A stretch of DNA of 52,501 nucleotides, from the NCBI GenBank assembly GCA_905234705.1, contig CAJOIB010000001.1, positions 1-52,501 on the forward strand, read 5' to 3'. Positions 33,089-42,600 of this stretch are shown piece by piece. Each line of letters starts with the position of its first letter. Position 1 is the first letter of the stretch. The position numbers and the translations under genes are program-made. The notes under the pieces are model-generated. The model searched no databases and had not been told where the DNA came from. It saw only the letters and a list, made by a program, of their open reading frames with translations. This stretch comes from an uncultured Selenomonadaceae bacterium. GTDB taxonomy: Bacteria; Bacillota; Negativicutes; Selenomonadales; Selenomonadaceae.

Positions 33089-36000
33089 ATGGACAAATAT
33101 AAATTGATTATCAAAAATCCCCAAATTTTTAGTACAATTTGCGGCGAGAATTTTAAAAATTGCACTTTAACCGAAGTAATTTTAATTCCCGATGAAAATC
33201 GCTGGGAAATTTCCATTACCGCCCCCGAAAAAATTTCTGATGAACTTCTGCGCGACGCGGAAGCTTTTTTTATCAAAACATATGAAGTTGACGCGAAAAT
33301 TAATTTGACTGTCAATGAAAAAGCCGCGCCAGTTGAAAAAAAGCCCGTTAGTACTATTTCCGGCGACGTCACGAAAATTGAAGACATTCACGGCGAAATG
33401 GCTAAGGTCGTTGTTATCGGCGAAATCGGCACGGGCAAAAAAAATGGCGTCAATCTGCGCGAATCTAAGAAAACCGGCAACATTGACGTTGTTTTTGCTG
33501 TGTCGGACGATACCGACGGCATTACTTGTAGAAAATTTTTCAGCAAGGGCGCGCGCACTGACGCCGATAATTTTATGGCGAAATTCAAGGACGGTATGCG
33601 CGTTAAAATTAGCGGCGCTATCAAGTTTGATAAATTTCTTGATGAAAATGTTTTAATGGTTGATAAAGTCGAGGCGCTGGACGCTCCGCCTGCGCGAGAA
33701 GATAATGCTGAAGTGCGGCGCGTTGAATTGCACGTTCACACAACGATGAGCCAAATGGACGCGGTTATTTCGCCAGAGAAACTTGTTAAGACGGCGGCTG
33801 ATTGGAATTGGGCGGCGGTTGCGATAACTGACCACGGCGTTATTCAAGCCTTTCCAGAAGCCGCTAAAGCCGCTCAGACGCTCGATAAGCAGGGTAAGCA
33901 TATAAAGATACTCTACGGCATGGAAGGCTACCTAATCGACGCTGAGAGCGCTAAAAACGCCTATCACATTATCCTGCTCGCAAAAAATAAAACCGGCTTA
34001 GATAATCTGTATCGACTCGTTTCAATCAGTCAGCTGAAATATTTTCGCTATACCGCGCGCATTCCCAAAAAAATTCTGGCTGAAATGCGCGAAGGGCTGA
34101 TTATCGGCTCTGCCTGCGCAATGGGCGAACTTATGAGCGCCATTATCGCCGGTAAATCTGACGCCGAAATTGAAGAAATCGCGCAGTTTTACGATTATCT
34201 TGAAATTCAGCCGCACATGAACAATAAATTTCTCATACGTAGCAAGGATTTTCCGAATATCAATGATGAAATCGATTTGCAAAATATCAATAGGCGCGTG
34301 GCTAATTTGGCGAAAAAATTGGGTAAGCCGCTGGTTGCAACGTGCGACGCGCATTTTCTCAACGCTGAAGATTCGATTTACCGCGCGATTTTGATGCACG
34401 GCAAAGGTTTTAAAGACGCCAAAGAGCAGCCGCCGATTTATCTTCGCACGACCGACGAAATGATTGCTGAATTTAGTTATCTCGATAAAGATACAGTTTA
34501 TGAGGCGGTTGTCACGAATCCGAATAAAATTGCCGCGTCGATTGAGGAACTTCAGCCGATACCGACTGCGCTGTATTCGCCGGAAATTCCAGGTGCTGAA
34601 GACGAGATTAAAAATATGGCGTATAATAAGGCGCGGCGCTTGTACGGTGAAAATTTGCCTAAAATTGTTGAGGCGCGGCTTGAGCAGGAACTTAAGCCGA
34701 TAATTGCGCACGGCTTTTCGGTTTTGTATTTAATCGCGCAGAAATTAGTTAAAAAATCTAATGACGACGGTTATTTGGTAGGCTCGCGCGGCTCGGTTGG
34801 TTCGTCGTTTGTGGCGACAATGACCGGCATTACTGAAGTTAATCCGTTGCCGCCGCATTATCGTTGTCCGAAGTGCCAGTACAGCAAATTTATCACGGAC
34901 GGCTCGGCGAGTTGCGGCTACGATTTGCCCGATATGAATTGCCCTGTCTGCGGTTATCCACTTGCCAAAGACGGGCATGATATACCTTTCGCGGTGTTTT
35001 TGGGCTTCGACGGCGATAAAGTTCCCGATATTGATTTGAATTTTTCGGGCGAATATCAGTCCCAGGCTCACAAGTACACCGAAATTTTGTTCGGCAAGCA
35101 CAATGTTTATCGCGCAGGTACGATTATGACTGTGGCGGAAAAGACGGCTTTTGGCTACGTCAAAAAATTTCTCGACGACCAGAATCAGAAAAAGCACGGC
35201 TCATATATCGCGAAACTGGCGGAAGGTTGTATGGGCGTCAAAAGTACCACCGGACAGCACGCGGGCGGAATTATGGTTGTGCCGCGCGATATGGACATTC
35301 ATTATTTCACGCCAATTCAACACCCTGCCGACAAAAAGGATTCTGACATTATCACCACGCACTTTGATTATCATTCAATCAGCGAGCGCATTGTTAAGCT
35401 TGACATTCTCGGACACGATGATCCGACGGTGATTAAAATGCTGGAAAATCTAATTCACCGCGACCCGAATACAATTCCGCTGGACGACGCGGCGACGCTC
35501 AGCCTGTTTTCTTCGACTGACGCGATTAATTTGACGCCCGACCAGATTAAAACTAACAGCGGGACATTTGGCATTCCGGAATTTCGCACGAATTTTACGC
35601 GCGGCATGGTTGACGAAACTAAGCCCGATTGTTTCAGCGATTTGGTTAGAATTTCGGGCTTTTCGCACGGCACTAACGTTTGGCTGGGCAATGCGCAGGA
35701 TTTGATTAAGCAAAAAATTTGCACGCTCAAGCAGGCTATTTCGGGGCGTGAAGATATGCTCCGGTATTTTATTAATCATGGCGTCGACGATTTGAAGTCT
35801 TTCAAGATTATGGAGAAAGTTCGCAAGGGCAGGGGACTTTCGCCCGAGGAAGTTGAAACTTTGAAGTCGCACGGTGTGCCGGATTGGTACATTGATTCTT
35901 GCCAAAAAATTAAATATCTGTTCCCGCGCGCGCACGCCACCGCTTACGTTATGATGGCTTATCGCATTGCCTATTGCAAAGTTCATTATCCGCTGGCGTA

Positions 36001-36463
36001 TTATGCGGCTTATTTTTCGATACGCGCGGCTGAATTTGACGCCAACGAGATTGCTAAGGGCAAGGCTCATATCAAGTCGAAAATTGCGGCGCTGGAAAAA
36101 TCTACCAGTAAAAATTCTGATTCTAAAAAAGACGAAGAGGAACTTGCCGTACTCCAGCTGGCGCACGAAATGCTGTTGCGCGGCTTTAAATTTGAGCGCG
36201 TTGATTTGTACAAGTCCGACGCCGATAAATTTATTATGCTGGAAAATTCGTTATTGCCGCCGCTTGGCTCATTGGTTGGCGTTGGTCAAATTGCCGCGAA
36301 AAGCATTGTTGAGGCGCGCAAGGACGGCGAATTTCTTTCCATTGAAGATTTGCGCACTCGCGCAGGCATTAATAAAACTGCCATTTCGGTTTTGCAAGAG
36401 CATGGTTGTCTTAAAGGGCTCGACGAAACCAATCAGATGACTTTGTTTGGATTTAATTTTTGA
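33089..36463 (+). CDS. polC: DNA polymerase III PolC-type alpha subunit without exonuclease insert
   Basis: 1124 residues against about 1440 for Bacillus PolC. N-terminal domain, OB-fold (about 90-205), PHP domain starting at ELHVHTTMSQMDAV (about 213), zinc-binding CPKC/SCGYD/CPVCG (about 592-626), catalytic PDIDLNFSGEYQ (Asp648 and 650), and SRGSVGSSFVA. In usual PolC the DnaQ-like proofreading domain interrupts the PHP domain just after the YGMEG segment; here YGMEGYLIDAESAKNAYHIILLAKN runs straight on (about 276), so that domain is absent. Proofreading would have to come from a separate subunit. The gene follows cobM by 9 bases. ATG 33089. Confidence 0.9.
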   Translation: MDKYKLIIKNPQIFSTICGENFKNCTLTEVILIPDENRWEISITAPEKISDELLRDAEAFFIKTYEVDAKINLTVNEKAAPVEKKPVSTISGDVTKIEDIHGEMAKVVVIGEIGTGKKNGVNLRESKKTGNIDVVFAVSDDTDGITCRKFFSKGARTDADNFMAKFKDGMRVKISGAIKFDKFLDENVLMVDKVEALDAPPAREDNAEVRRVELHVHTTMSQMDAVISPEKLVKTAADWNWAAVAITDHGVIQAFPEAAKAAQTLDKQGKHIKILYGMEGYLIDAESAKNAYHIILLAKNKTGLDNLYRLVSISQLKYFRYTARIPKKILAEMREGLIIGSACAMGELMSAIIAGKSDAEIEEIAQFYDYLEIQPHMNNKFLIRSKDFPNINDEIDLQNINRRVANLAKKLGKPLVATCDAHFLNAEDSIYRAILMHGKGFKDAKEQPPIYLRTTDEMIAEFSYLDKDTVYEAVVTNPNKIAASIEELQPIPTALYSPEIPGAEDEIKNMAYNKARRLYGENLPKIVEARLEQELKPIIAHGFSVLYLIAQKLVKKSNDDGYLVGSRGSVGSSFVATMTGITEVNPLPPHYRCPKCQYSKFITDGSASCGYDLPDMNCPVCGYPLAKDGHDIPFAVFLGFDGDKVPDIDLNFSGEYQSQAHKYTEILFGKHNVYRAGTIMTVAEKTAFGYVKKFLDDQNQKKHGSYIAKLAEGCMGVKSTTGQHAGGIMVVPRDMDIHYFTPIQHPADKKDSDIITTHFDYHSISERIVKLDILGHDDPTVIKMLENLIHRDPNTIPLDDAATLSLFSSTDAINLTPDQIKTNSGTFGIPEFRTNFTRGMVDETKPDCFSDLVRISGFSHGTNVWLGNAQDLIKQKICTLKQAISGREDMLRYFINHGVDDLKSFKIMEKVRKGRGLSPEEVETLKSHGVPDWYIDSCQKIKYLFPRAHATAYVMMAYRIAYCKVHYPLAYYAAYFSIRAAEFDANEIAKGKAHIKSKIAALEKSTSKNSDSKKDEEELAVLQLAHEMLLRGFKFERVDLYKSDADKFIMLENSLLPPLGSLVGVGQIAAKSIVEARKDGEFLSIEDLRTRAGINKTAISVLQEHGCLKGLDETNQMTLFGFNF

Positions 36464-36478
36464 GGGAGGCTGATTCAT

Positions 36479-37030
36479 TTGACTAAGAAGGAGATTAACG
36501 TTTTTGATTATGCGGGTGAAATTTTCGCGGCGATGCCGAAGGGGATTTTGCTCACCAGTGAGGCTGAAGATTGTGTTAACGCAATGACGATAGGCTGGGG
36601 TACGCTCGGCATTGAGTGGGGCGTACCGATTTTCGCGGCTTATGTTCGTGAAGGCAGATTCACCACTGAATTGCTTGAACGCACGGGCGAATTTACAATT
36701 TGCGTACCGTACGGCGACAAATACGCTGATAAAGCGGCGAAGATTTTGGGAATGTGCGGCAGTCAAAGCGGTCGTGATTTTGATAAACTTGCTAAAGTTG
36801 GTGCGCATTTGGTTGACGCTGATATGATTCGTCCGCCCGCGATTCAAGAGTTGCCGCTGACTATTGAGTGCCGCGTTGTATTTGAGCAAGTTCAGCCGAT
36901 TAAAAAAATTTCCTATCGCTTTAAAAAATTTTACCCCGAGGGCGTTGACAGCACGCACGTCGGGGCGAATGAAGATCCGCATATTGCCTATTACGGCGAA
37001 ATTTTGAAGGCTTACATTTTAAGTGAATAG
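36479..37030 (+). CDS. Flavin reductase-like (flavoredoxin) domain protein
   Basis: 183 residues of the FMN-binding split-barrel flavin reductase type: AMPKGILLTSEAEDCVNAMTIGWGTLG, FAAYVREGRFTTELLERTGEFTI and LPLTIECRVV. Likely an NAD(P)H or ferredoxin-linked flavin electron carrier in the cytoplasm; the partner is unknown. TTG start with GGGAGG 9 bases upstream, 15 bases behind polC. Its stop codon touches the intergenic repeat. Confidence 0.82.
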   Translation: MTKKEINVFDYAGEIFAAMPKGILLTSEAEDCVNAMTIGWGTLGIEWGVPIFAAYVREGRFTTELLERTGEFTICVPYGDKYADKAAKILGMCGSQSGRDFDKLAKVGAHLVDADMIRPPAIQELPLTIECRVVFEQVQPIKKISYRFKKFYPEGVDSTHVGANEDPHIAYYGEILKAYILSE

Positions 37031-37092
37031 TGGAAAGGGAATAGGGGCTAGTGTTTTAAAACTATTCCCTATTCGCTAATCCCTAACCCCTG
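37026..37092. repeat. Intergenic palindromic repeat, copy 4 (between convergent genes)
   Basis: AGGGAATAG (37036-37044) pairs with CTATTCCCT (37062-37070), with an inner GTTTTAAAAC palindrome. GCTAATCCCTAACCCCT follows. It carries the stop of the flavin-reductase gene on the left and, on the other strand, the last residues GLGISE and stop of cbiJ. Placed between convergent genes, it could terminate both. Confidence 0.65.
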
Positions 37093-37833
37093 AAGTTGCG
37101 AAACAACTTCTTCAAAGGTAGCCGCGATGTTGGGATAAGAAATTTTCTGGCGGTCGATAATGACCACTGGCAAGTTTAAAATCTCAGCCGCGGCTATTTT
37201 TGTGTCAGCGCCGCCGATTTTGCCGCTGTTTTTGGTAATGATAACTTCGGCGTTGGCGTGCTTGAAAAGTTCGACGTTCAATTCGGTTGGGAAAGGTCCT
37301 TGCATAGCGATAATTTGTTTGGGCGTCAAGCCGAGACTTTCACATTCAGCGATAACTTCAGCTGTTGGCAGGATTCGCGCAGTGATATTGCAGTCTTTCA
37401 GCGCGTCAACGAAAATCTTTAAATTTCGGCTGCCGGTTGTCAAGAAAATATTTTTGCCGAGAGTCGCCGCAAGTTTCGCCGCGGATTCGTAGCTGTCAAC
37501 GTGATATGCCCCAGAATAGCTTGTAACGCTCTCTACGCGCTCGAATCGGACGTAAGGTATATTTACCCTCGAACAGGCGTCAATGGCGTTTGTAGAGGCT
37601 CTCAGCGCGTATGGATGGCTTGCGTCGACCAGGATTTTAAAATTACCTTCGCGCAGAAATTCAGCCAGCTCCGCCGCGTCCAATTTTTTGTCATTGATAC
37701 CAAAATCATATTGCTCAAGAATTTTTCTGCCGTAATCGCTGACGACCGACGCCGTGACTTCGTAACCTTTACCGGATAAAAATTCAGCCAATTTGCGCCC
37801 GTCTTCAGTCCCCGCCATTACAAATATTTTCAT
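37069..37833 (-). CDS. cbiJ: Precorrin-6A/cobalt-precorrin-6A reductase
   Basis: NAD(P)H-dependent reduction of the corrin macrocycle (CobK/CbiJ), 254 residues. MKIFVMAGTEDGRKLAEFL, LVDASHPYALRASTNAIDAC, LTTGSRNL, LPTAEVIAECESLGL and MQGPFPTELN with TKNSG are typical. Its first 4 bases overlap the cbiH stop. The terminal residues GLGISE are encoded by the intergenic repeat. Confidence 0.92.
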   Translation of the reverse strand: MKIFVMAGTEDGRKLAEFLSGKGYEVTASVVSDYGRKILEQYDFGINDKKLDAAELAEFLREGNFKILVDASHPYALRASTNAIDACSRVNIPYVRFERVESVTSYSGAYHVDSYESAAKLAATLGKNIFLTTGSRNLKIFVDALKDCNITARILPTAEVIAECESLGLTPKQIIAMQGPFPTELNVELFKHANAEVIITKNSGKIGGADTKIAAAEILNLPVVIIDRQKISYPNIAATFEEVVSQLQGLGISE

Positions 37834-38564
37834 TTATTTTCATAACCTCGTGGCGTTATCATAAATCCAGATTTAACGTACGTCTGCGAATTGCCTATCA
37901 GCACCAGCGAAAACATATTAATTTCTTCGGCAGTGAAATTTCCCAGCGTGGTAATAATTTTCCGCTCATTCGCGCGCCCAGCATTGGTGACGATACCAAC
38001 GGGCGTATTTTTTTCGCGGTAATTCAGCAAAATTTTCTGCACTTCAACAATATTATCAACGCGCCGCTTGCTTTTCGGATTGTAAATCGCAATGACAAAA
38101 TCGCCTTCCGCCGCGCAATTCACGCGCTTTTTAATCAGTTCCCAAGGCGTTAATAAATCGCTTAGGCTGACAACAGCAAAATCGTGCATAAGTGGCGCGC
38201 CCAAAATCGCCGCCGCCGCATTAACCGCAGAAACGCCCGCGACAACTTCAAACTCAATCTGAGCCGCCGAATCCAAAATCATATCGATAATCAAGCCCGC
38301 CATACCGTAAACGCCAGCGTCGCCGCTCGAAATTACCGCAACGTTTTTACCGGCAATAGCCTCGTCCAGCGCCTGCCTGCAACGTTCAATTTCTTGCATC
38401 ATCGCCGTACCGATAATTTTTTTGCCGTCAATCAAATTGGAAATCAGTTTAATGTACGTCGTGTAGCCCGCGATAACTTCAGCCTGTTCAATCGCCTGGC
38501 GCGCGCGCGGCGTCATTTCCAAAACATTCCCAGGTCCAAGCCCGACAATCATTATTTTTCCCAT
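37830..38564 (-). CDS. cbiH: Precorrin-3B/cobalt-precorrin-3 C17-methyltransferase
   Basis: SAM-dependent ring-contraction methyltransferase of cobalamin synthesis (CobJ/CbiH), 244 residues. GLGPGNVLEMTPRARQAI, AGYTTYIKLI, SSGDAGVYGMAGL, VVAGVSAVNAAAAILGAPLMHDF with SLSDLLTPWE, and IYNPKSKRR identify it. It overlaps cbiG by 13 bases and cbiJ by 4, so all three are translationally coupled. Confidence 0.94.
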   Translation of the reverse strand: MGKIMIVGLGPGNVLEMTPRARQAIEQAEVIAGYTTYIKLISNLIDGKKIIGTAMMQEIERCRQALDEAIAGKNVAVISSGDAGVYGMAGLIIDMILDSAAQIEFEVVAGVSAVNAAAAILGAPLMHDFAVVSLSDLLTPWELIKKRVNCAAEGDFVIAIYNPKSKRRVDNIVEVQKILLNYREKNTPVGIVTNAGRANERKIITTLGNFTAEEINMFSLVLIGNSQTYVKSGFMITPRGYENK

Positions 38565-39424
38565 ATCAGTGCTACCGTCACTCCGTCAAAAGATTTTTTT
38601 GTTAGGGCGAATCGCGCAGAGTTCACGCAACACAGCGCCGCCGCCTCACAGACATTCCCTACGCCGATTGTTTTTTTCACGAATTGCGATTCTGAAAGTT
38701 TATAATCGGTTATTTTTTTTGCCAATTCTGCCGCGCTGAAAAATTTTATTTCAATGTCCAGCGCCTTTGCAACTTCAAGCAAACCAACTTCATCGCGTTT
38801 CAAATCGACGCTTGCCAGTATATTTACCCGTTCGACCGGCTGATTAATCAATGCGCACGCCGCCACCAATGCTTGAAAAATTGATTCAGCAGAAGTGCCG
38901 CGTTTACAGCCGACGCCCGCAATTAGTTTCAGCGGGTTTAAATTCAATCGGACATTGCCAGCCGTCAAATAAACCGGTTCGTCGCGCAGGACTGCCGCAT
39001 TAATCGCCTTAATCGCCGCCTTAGGTTCGGGACGCAAGCCCAATTTTCCCGCGAAACTGTCAACTGCGATTTTATTTTCAATGTCAGTCGCCGTGGTGAT
39101 AACCGGATTTGCATTAATTTCAGTGGCGATTTTCAGCGTCAATTCGTTAGCGCCGCCGACGTGTCCGCTTAAAAGGCTGATAACATTTTGCCCGCGTTCG
39201 TCAATCACAATCACGGCAGGATCGCTGAGTTTGCTGACAATGTGCGGCGCTATCATTCGCACGGCAATTCCGGTTGCACAAATGAAAATCAGCGCATCAA
39301 ACTTATCAAATATTTCACCGACTAAATCTTTGCTGAGCTTGAAAATCTGTCCGCCGATTCGCGCAGAAATTTTTTCCGCCAGCAGCAAACCTTCAGCCGT
39401 TACCGTCAATATCGCCATTCTCAT
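38552..39424 (-). CDS. cbiG: Cobalt-precorrin-5A hydrolase
   Basis: CbiG opens the delta-lactone and releases acetaldehyde in the anaerobic cobalamin route, which supports an oxygen-independent pathway here. 290 residues. N-terminal domain with ICATGIAVRMIAPHI and DERGQNVISLLSGHVGGANELT, a middle linker, and C-terminal GVGCKRGTSAESIFQAL with ASVDLKRDEVGLLEVA. Start ATG at 39424 with GAGGTAG upstream. Confidence 0.94.
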   Translation of the reverse strand: MRMAILTVTAEGLLLAEKISARIGGQIFKLSKDLVGEIFDKFDALIFICATGIAVRMIAPHIVSKLSDPAVIVIDERGQNVISLLSGHVGGANELTLKIATEINANPVITTATDIENKIAVDSFAGKLGLRPEPKAAIKAINAAVLRDEPVYLTAGNVRLNLNPLKLIAGVGCKRGTSAESIFQALVAACALINQPVERVNILASVDLKRDEVGLLEVAKALDIEIKFFSAAELAKKITDYKLSESQFVKKTIGVGNVCEAAALCCVNSARFALTKKSFDGVTVALIWEK

Positions 39425-39443
39425 AATATCTACCTCGCGCAGA

Positions 39444-39449
39444 ATTATA
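39444..39449 (-). promoter_or_regulatory. Candidate -10 box for cbiG-cbiH-cbiJ
   Basis: A perfect TATAAT on the minus strand about 20 bases before the cbiG ATG. The region where a -35 would lie falls in the T-run of the giant-gene terminator, so the -35 is weak. No cobalamin riboswitch was recognised upstream. Confidence 0.3.
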
Positions 39450-39463
39450 TCAGCTTCAACCGC

Positions 39464-39494
39464 AAAAAAAAAGGTCTCAACCGAAGTCGAGACC
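39464..39494 (-). terminator. Strong rho-independent terminator with TTCG tetraloop
   Basis: Minus strand: 9-bp stem GGTCTCGAC/GTTGAGACC with one G-T pair, closed by a TTCG tetraloop and followed by nine T. It lies behind the giant repeat gene and ahead of cbiG, and isolates the two. Confidence 0.85.
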
Positions 39495-39516
39495 CAAGAA
39501 AGGAGTTAATTGTTTT

Positions 39517-39684
39517 ATGAACAACTTTTATTATACAGAGGTAGAACATTTAGCTAAAGGCGGTGGTTCCTTTTTCGATGATTTTTTATTTCACCGTGTA
39601 GCCAAAATTTCTAGCCATCCATACAACCGAATTTATTTAAAGTGGCATTATTGCTGTTTCCAGCTACCATCTTCAGCCTTGTAG
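39517..39684 (+). CDS. Candidate small ORF (55 residues)
   Basis: ATG 39517 with AAGGAG 11 bases upstream; a frame of 55 codons running into the antisense end of the giant gene by 37 bases. The sequence (VEHLAKGGGSFFDDFLF, RIYLKWHYCCF) is hydrophobic in part with two adjacent Cys, and is not recognised. The upstream base composition is that of a terminator, so it may only be chance. Confidence 0.25.
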   Translation: MNNFYYTEVEHLAKGGGSFFDDFLFHRVAKISSHPYNRIYLKWHYCCFQLPSSAL

Positions 39685-42600
39685 CTTTGTCCGTCAATAT
39701 TGAAGGTAGCGCCGCTGTTATTACCGCCGGAAACCGTGAGTTTATCGCCATTTCTGAAGGAGATTGTAACGTCGCCGGATTCGCTATCGATTACAGCGCC
39801 TGCGCCATTGTCGCCGGTAATATCGCTAATCTTCAAGTTGTTAATATTGATAACGTCGTGGTTGTCAGCGCCCTTGATAACGTCGTTGCCGTTGCCTGCG
39901 TTGTAGGTGAATGTATCAGCGCCGTCGCCGCCAATGAGCGTATCGTTGCCGTTTGCACCGCCCCACAGTGTAGAGCCGCCGCTGCTTGCGGTAATTACGT
40001 TGTTGTTGTCGTTACCAGCAAGATCTGCTTTGCCGTCCATTGCGGAAGCGTCGAGGTACTTAATGTCGCCGTAGAATTCTGCAACATCCATTCTGTCGTT
40101 GTTAAGGTGAATTACTGCTTCGTCCAACTGGTTAGCTACAACATTAATCGTAGCGTTCTTGCCGGTTGCCTGGAAGTAATTTGCAGTGCCGTCGAATGTT
40201 ACTTCTTGGTCGTCAATCTGTGCAACCAGGCTCTTAGCGGAGTTGCTGTACTGGATATTTTCACCAACAGCGTCTTTAATTCTCAACTGATCATTACCGC
40301 CCGCGAAGGTTACGAGTACGTCAGAGCCGTTAACGAGAATTTCTTCAGCAGGTGAATCGAAGGAGTGAATCTTATCGGAAGTCTTATCTGTGCCGAAGCT
40401 GAAGCCGGTAATTGTATCTTGACCGTCGCCTTCGAAGAAGTAGAACGTTGTAGAGCCTTCCTTCTCTTCGCCAGCGTCAGCCGCACCAACGAGCAAGTCA
40501 TTGCTTGCGCCGCCGCCCCAGATACTGTTGTTGCCAATGCCCGCGATAAGCGTGTTATTGGTATCAGCCGCGCCAACCAGTGAAGCATTACCTTTACCTG
40601 CTTGAACTTTTGTAATACCTCTAAATGCGAGTCCTACGTTATCACTATATTTATTTTCAACGTCGGTGTAATCTTCGCCGTGTACAACGCCGCCGAGGTT
40701 GACGCTCAAATCTTCCTCAGTGTCTTCGAAGTTGACGCCGGAGTTTTCACCAACATAAGCATTTGCCATCTGATCTTTATCAGTACCAGTCTTAATGTCG
40801 TTGCCGGATTCAGTGACGCTGGTCTTAATCGTTGCGCCGAGTTCAGAATCGGTAATCATAATATCGACCTTGCTGTCGTCGCCGAGTTTGTTTTCAGCAA
40901 CTTCATCGCTACTGCTACCACCGGTCGCTTGAATATCGGTAATTTCAGTACGTGCGCGACCGTCTTTGATTGTAAGAGTGCCGTCTTTGTATTCGAGTTT
41001 CAAATCGGTGGTGTCAGCTTCAATTCTATCAGCCGCATAGTTGAATCCGTTAGCATTGTTGAAGTTTGTACCGTCAATAGTGGTGCGTCCGTTTTCAGAA
41101 TTCATCGCGATTGTTACGCCGTCTTCTGAAGTACGACGATTTTCAACATTAGCCAATTCAACCGTGTTAAGACCGTCGCCCAAATCGACATAATCGCCGC
41201 CGCCTGCAAGTGCAATATCGTTGCCAGTGCCGCCATACAATGTAGAGCCGCCAGTCTTACGTTTGTCAGCTGTTCTGCCTTCAGTGTAATTGCCCTTCAT
41301 AACAACATCTGCAGTTTCTTGGCTCATATCGACAACGCCGCCGGTTGAATATGTGAAGCCGACCTTCGTCAATTCGCCGCTCTTGGTGTAGAAGTTAACC
41401 TTAGATGCATTGCTGGTTCTATCGACATCGTCAAAGAGTACATCGCTTGAAGAACTGCTGTCGAATACGACTTCGCCTTGTCCCTTGAGGCTTGCGCTGT
41501 TTTCGTAGCCGCCGATACCAAAGGCAATCAGATTTTCTTTGATAGCGTTTGCGATATTTTCAAAGATTGTTTGAATACCAGAGCCAGTGCTGAAGTCATA
41601 ACCTCTCCAAGTAAGTCTGGATCTTCTGCTGCCGCTGGCTTGCGGAGCTGCCTTTGTCTTGCCGCCCTTGCCGCTGCTATTAATCTTCGCATTGTAAGCC
41701 TTCGAGATAACAACGTCATCGCCTTCACCGGTTGTAACTTCGACATCTGCGGAAGTATCACCAATAACAACGCTGTCGCCGCCGTCGCCGAGGCTAATAT
41801 TCTTTTCGCCGCTTGCGTCATCGTCAACAACAGCAAGGTTATTGCCGCCGTCGCCGAATGTAACGTCTTGGTCGCCGCCGCCGAGTGAAACTTTCTTAGA
41901 GCCTTCAGTTTCGCTGAAGTCTGCGTCTGCATCTTCGTCAAGGTCGAATACCAAGTTGCCGCTGTAATCGGTGTCGCTGTCGTATGTAGTTTCAGGATTA
42001 TCGCTGTTAACGTATCTATCAGCATCGTCGCCGCCGGTTACGTAGTTGACAATATCATCAGTTGAAGAATCTTCGTTAATGTTGTAATCGTCCGGATTGT
42101 ATACGGAAATCTGACCGTTTTCATCGGAAATTATGACATCGCCAATCTTCAGATCTTCAAGTTCAGTGCCGTTGACTTCATAATCGCCAGCAGAGCCAAC
42201 TGTCAAGCTTGCATTTGCGCCAAGTCCGGTAATTTCGTCGCCGTTAATTACAACGCCGTCTTCGTCGCCGCCGAGTACGTATTTATCGCCGTTAATCGTC
42301 AAGCTGCTAGGAACTGTGCCGTTCGCGCCAGGCATTGTGACATCTGCATCATTCAAAGAGCCGCTAATGCTATCGCCGCTTGTCAAGCCGTCAACACCGG
42401 TAATCTTTCTGCCGTCAGCCGTGATAATCGGTGTGCTCGGGCTGTTGCTGTTAATTGCAAATGCGTCGCCGTCAACTGTTACTGCGTCAGCCGTGCTTGT
42501 CAATGTGCCTTCGAAGTCTGCGATATTCTTAACTCTGCTGTTTTCGTCAGTCTCGAATGTTACGGAATCGTCGCCGGTGATTGTAAATTCATCATCAACG

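Larger units (their letters stand above)
101..39442. repeat. Dispersed octamer CTGCGCGA/TCGCGCAG
   Basis: Found by eye about 73 times in both orientations (roughly 40 and 33), for example at 597, 2288, 2346, 2762, 3264, 4096, 5079, 14970, 14999, 20834, 21002, 21343, 26085, 26202, 26306, 33248, 33455, 33690 and 39435. It falls in all three reading frames of genes, and the base before CTGCGCGA is never G in the copies I listed. None was found from 39443 to 52501. See the findings. Confidence 0.75.

Noticed and set aside
39425-39516. Cobalamin riboswitch upstream of cbiG
   Set aside because: The space before the ATG is short and dominated by the terminator hairpin; no B12-box-like element was recognised.
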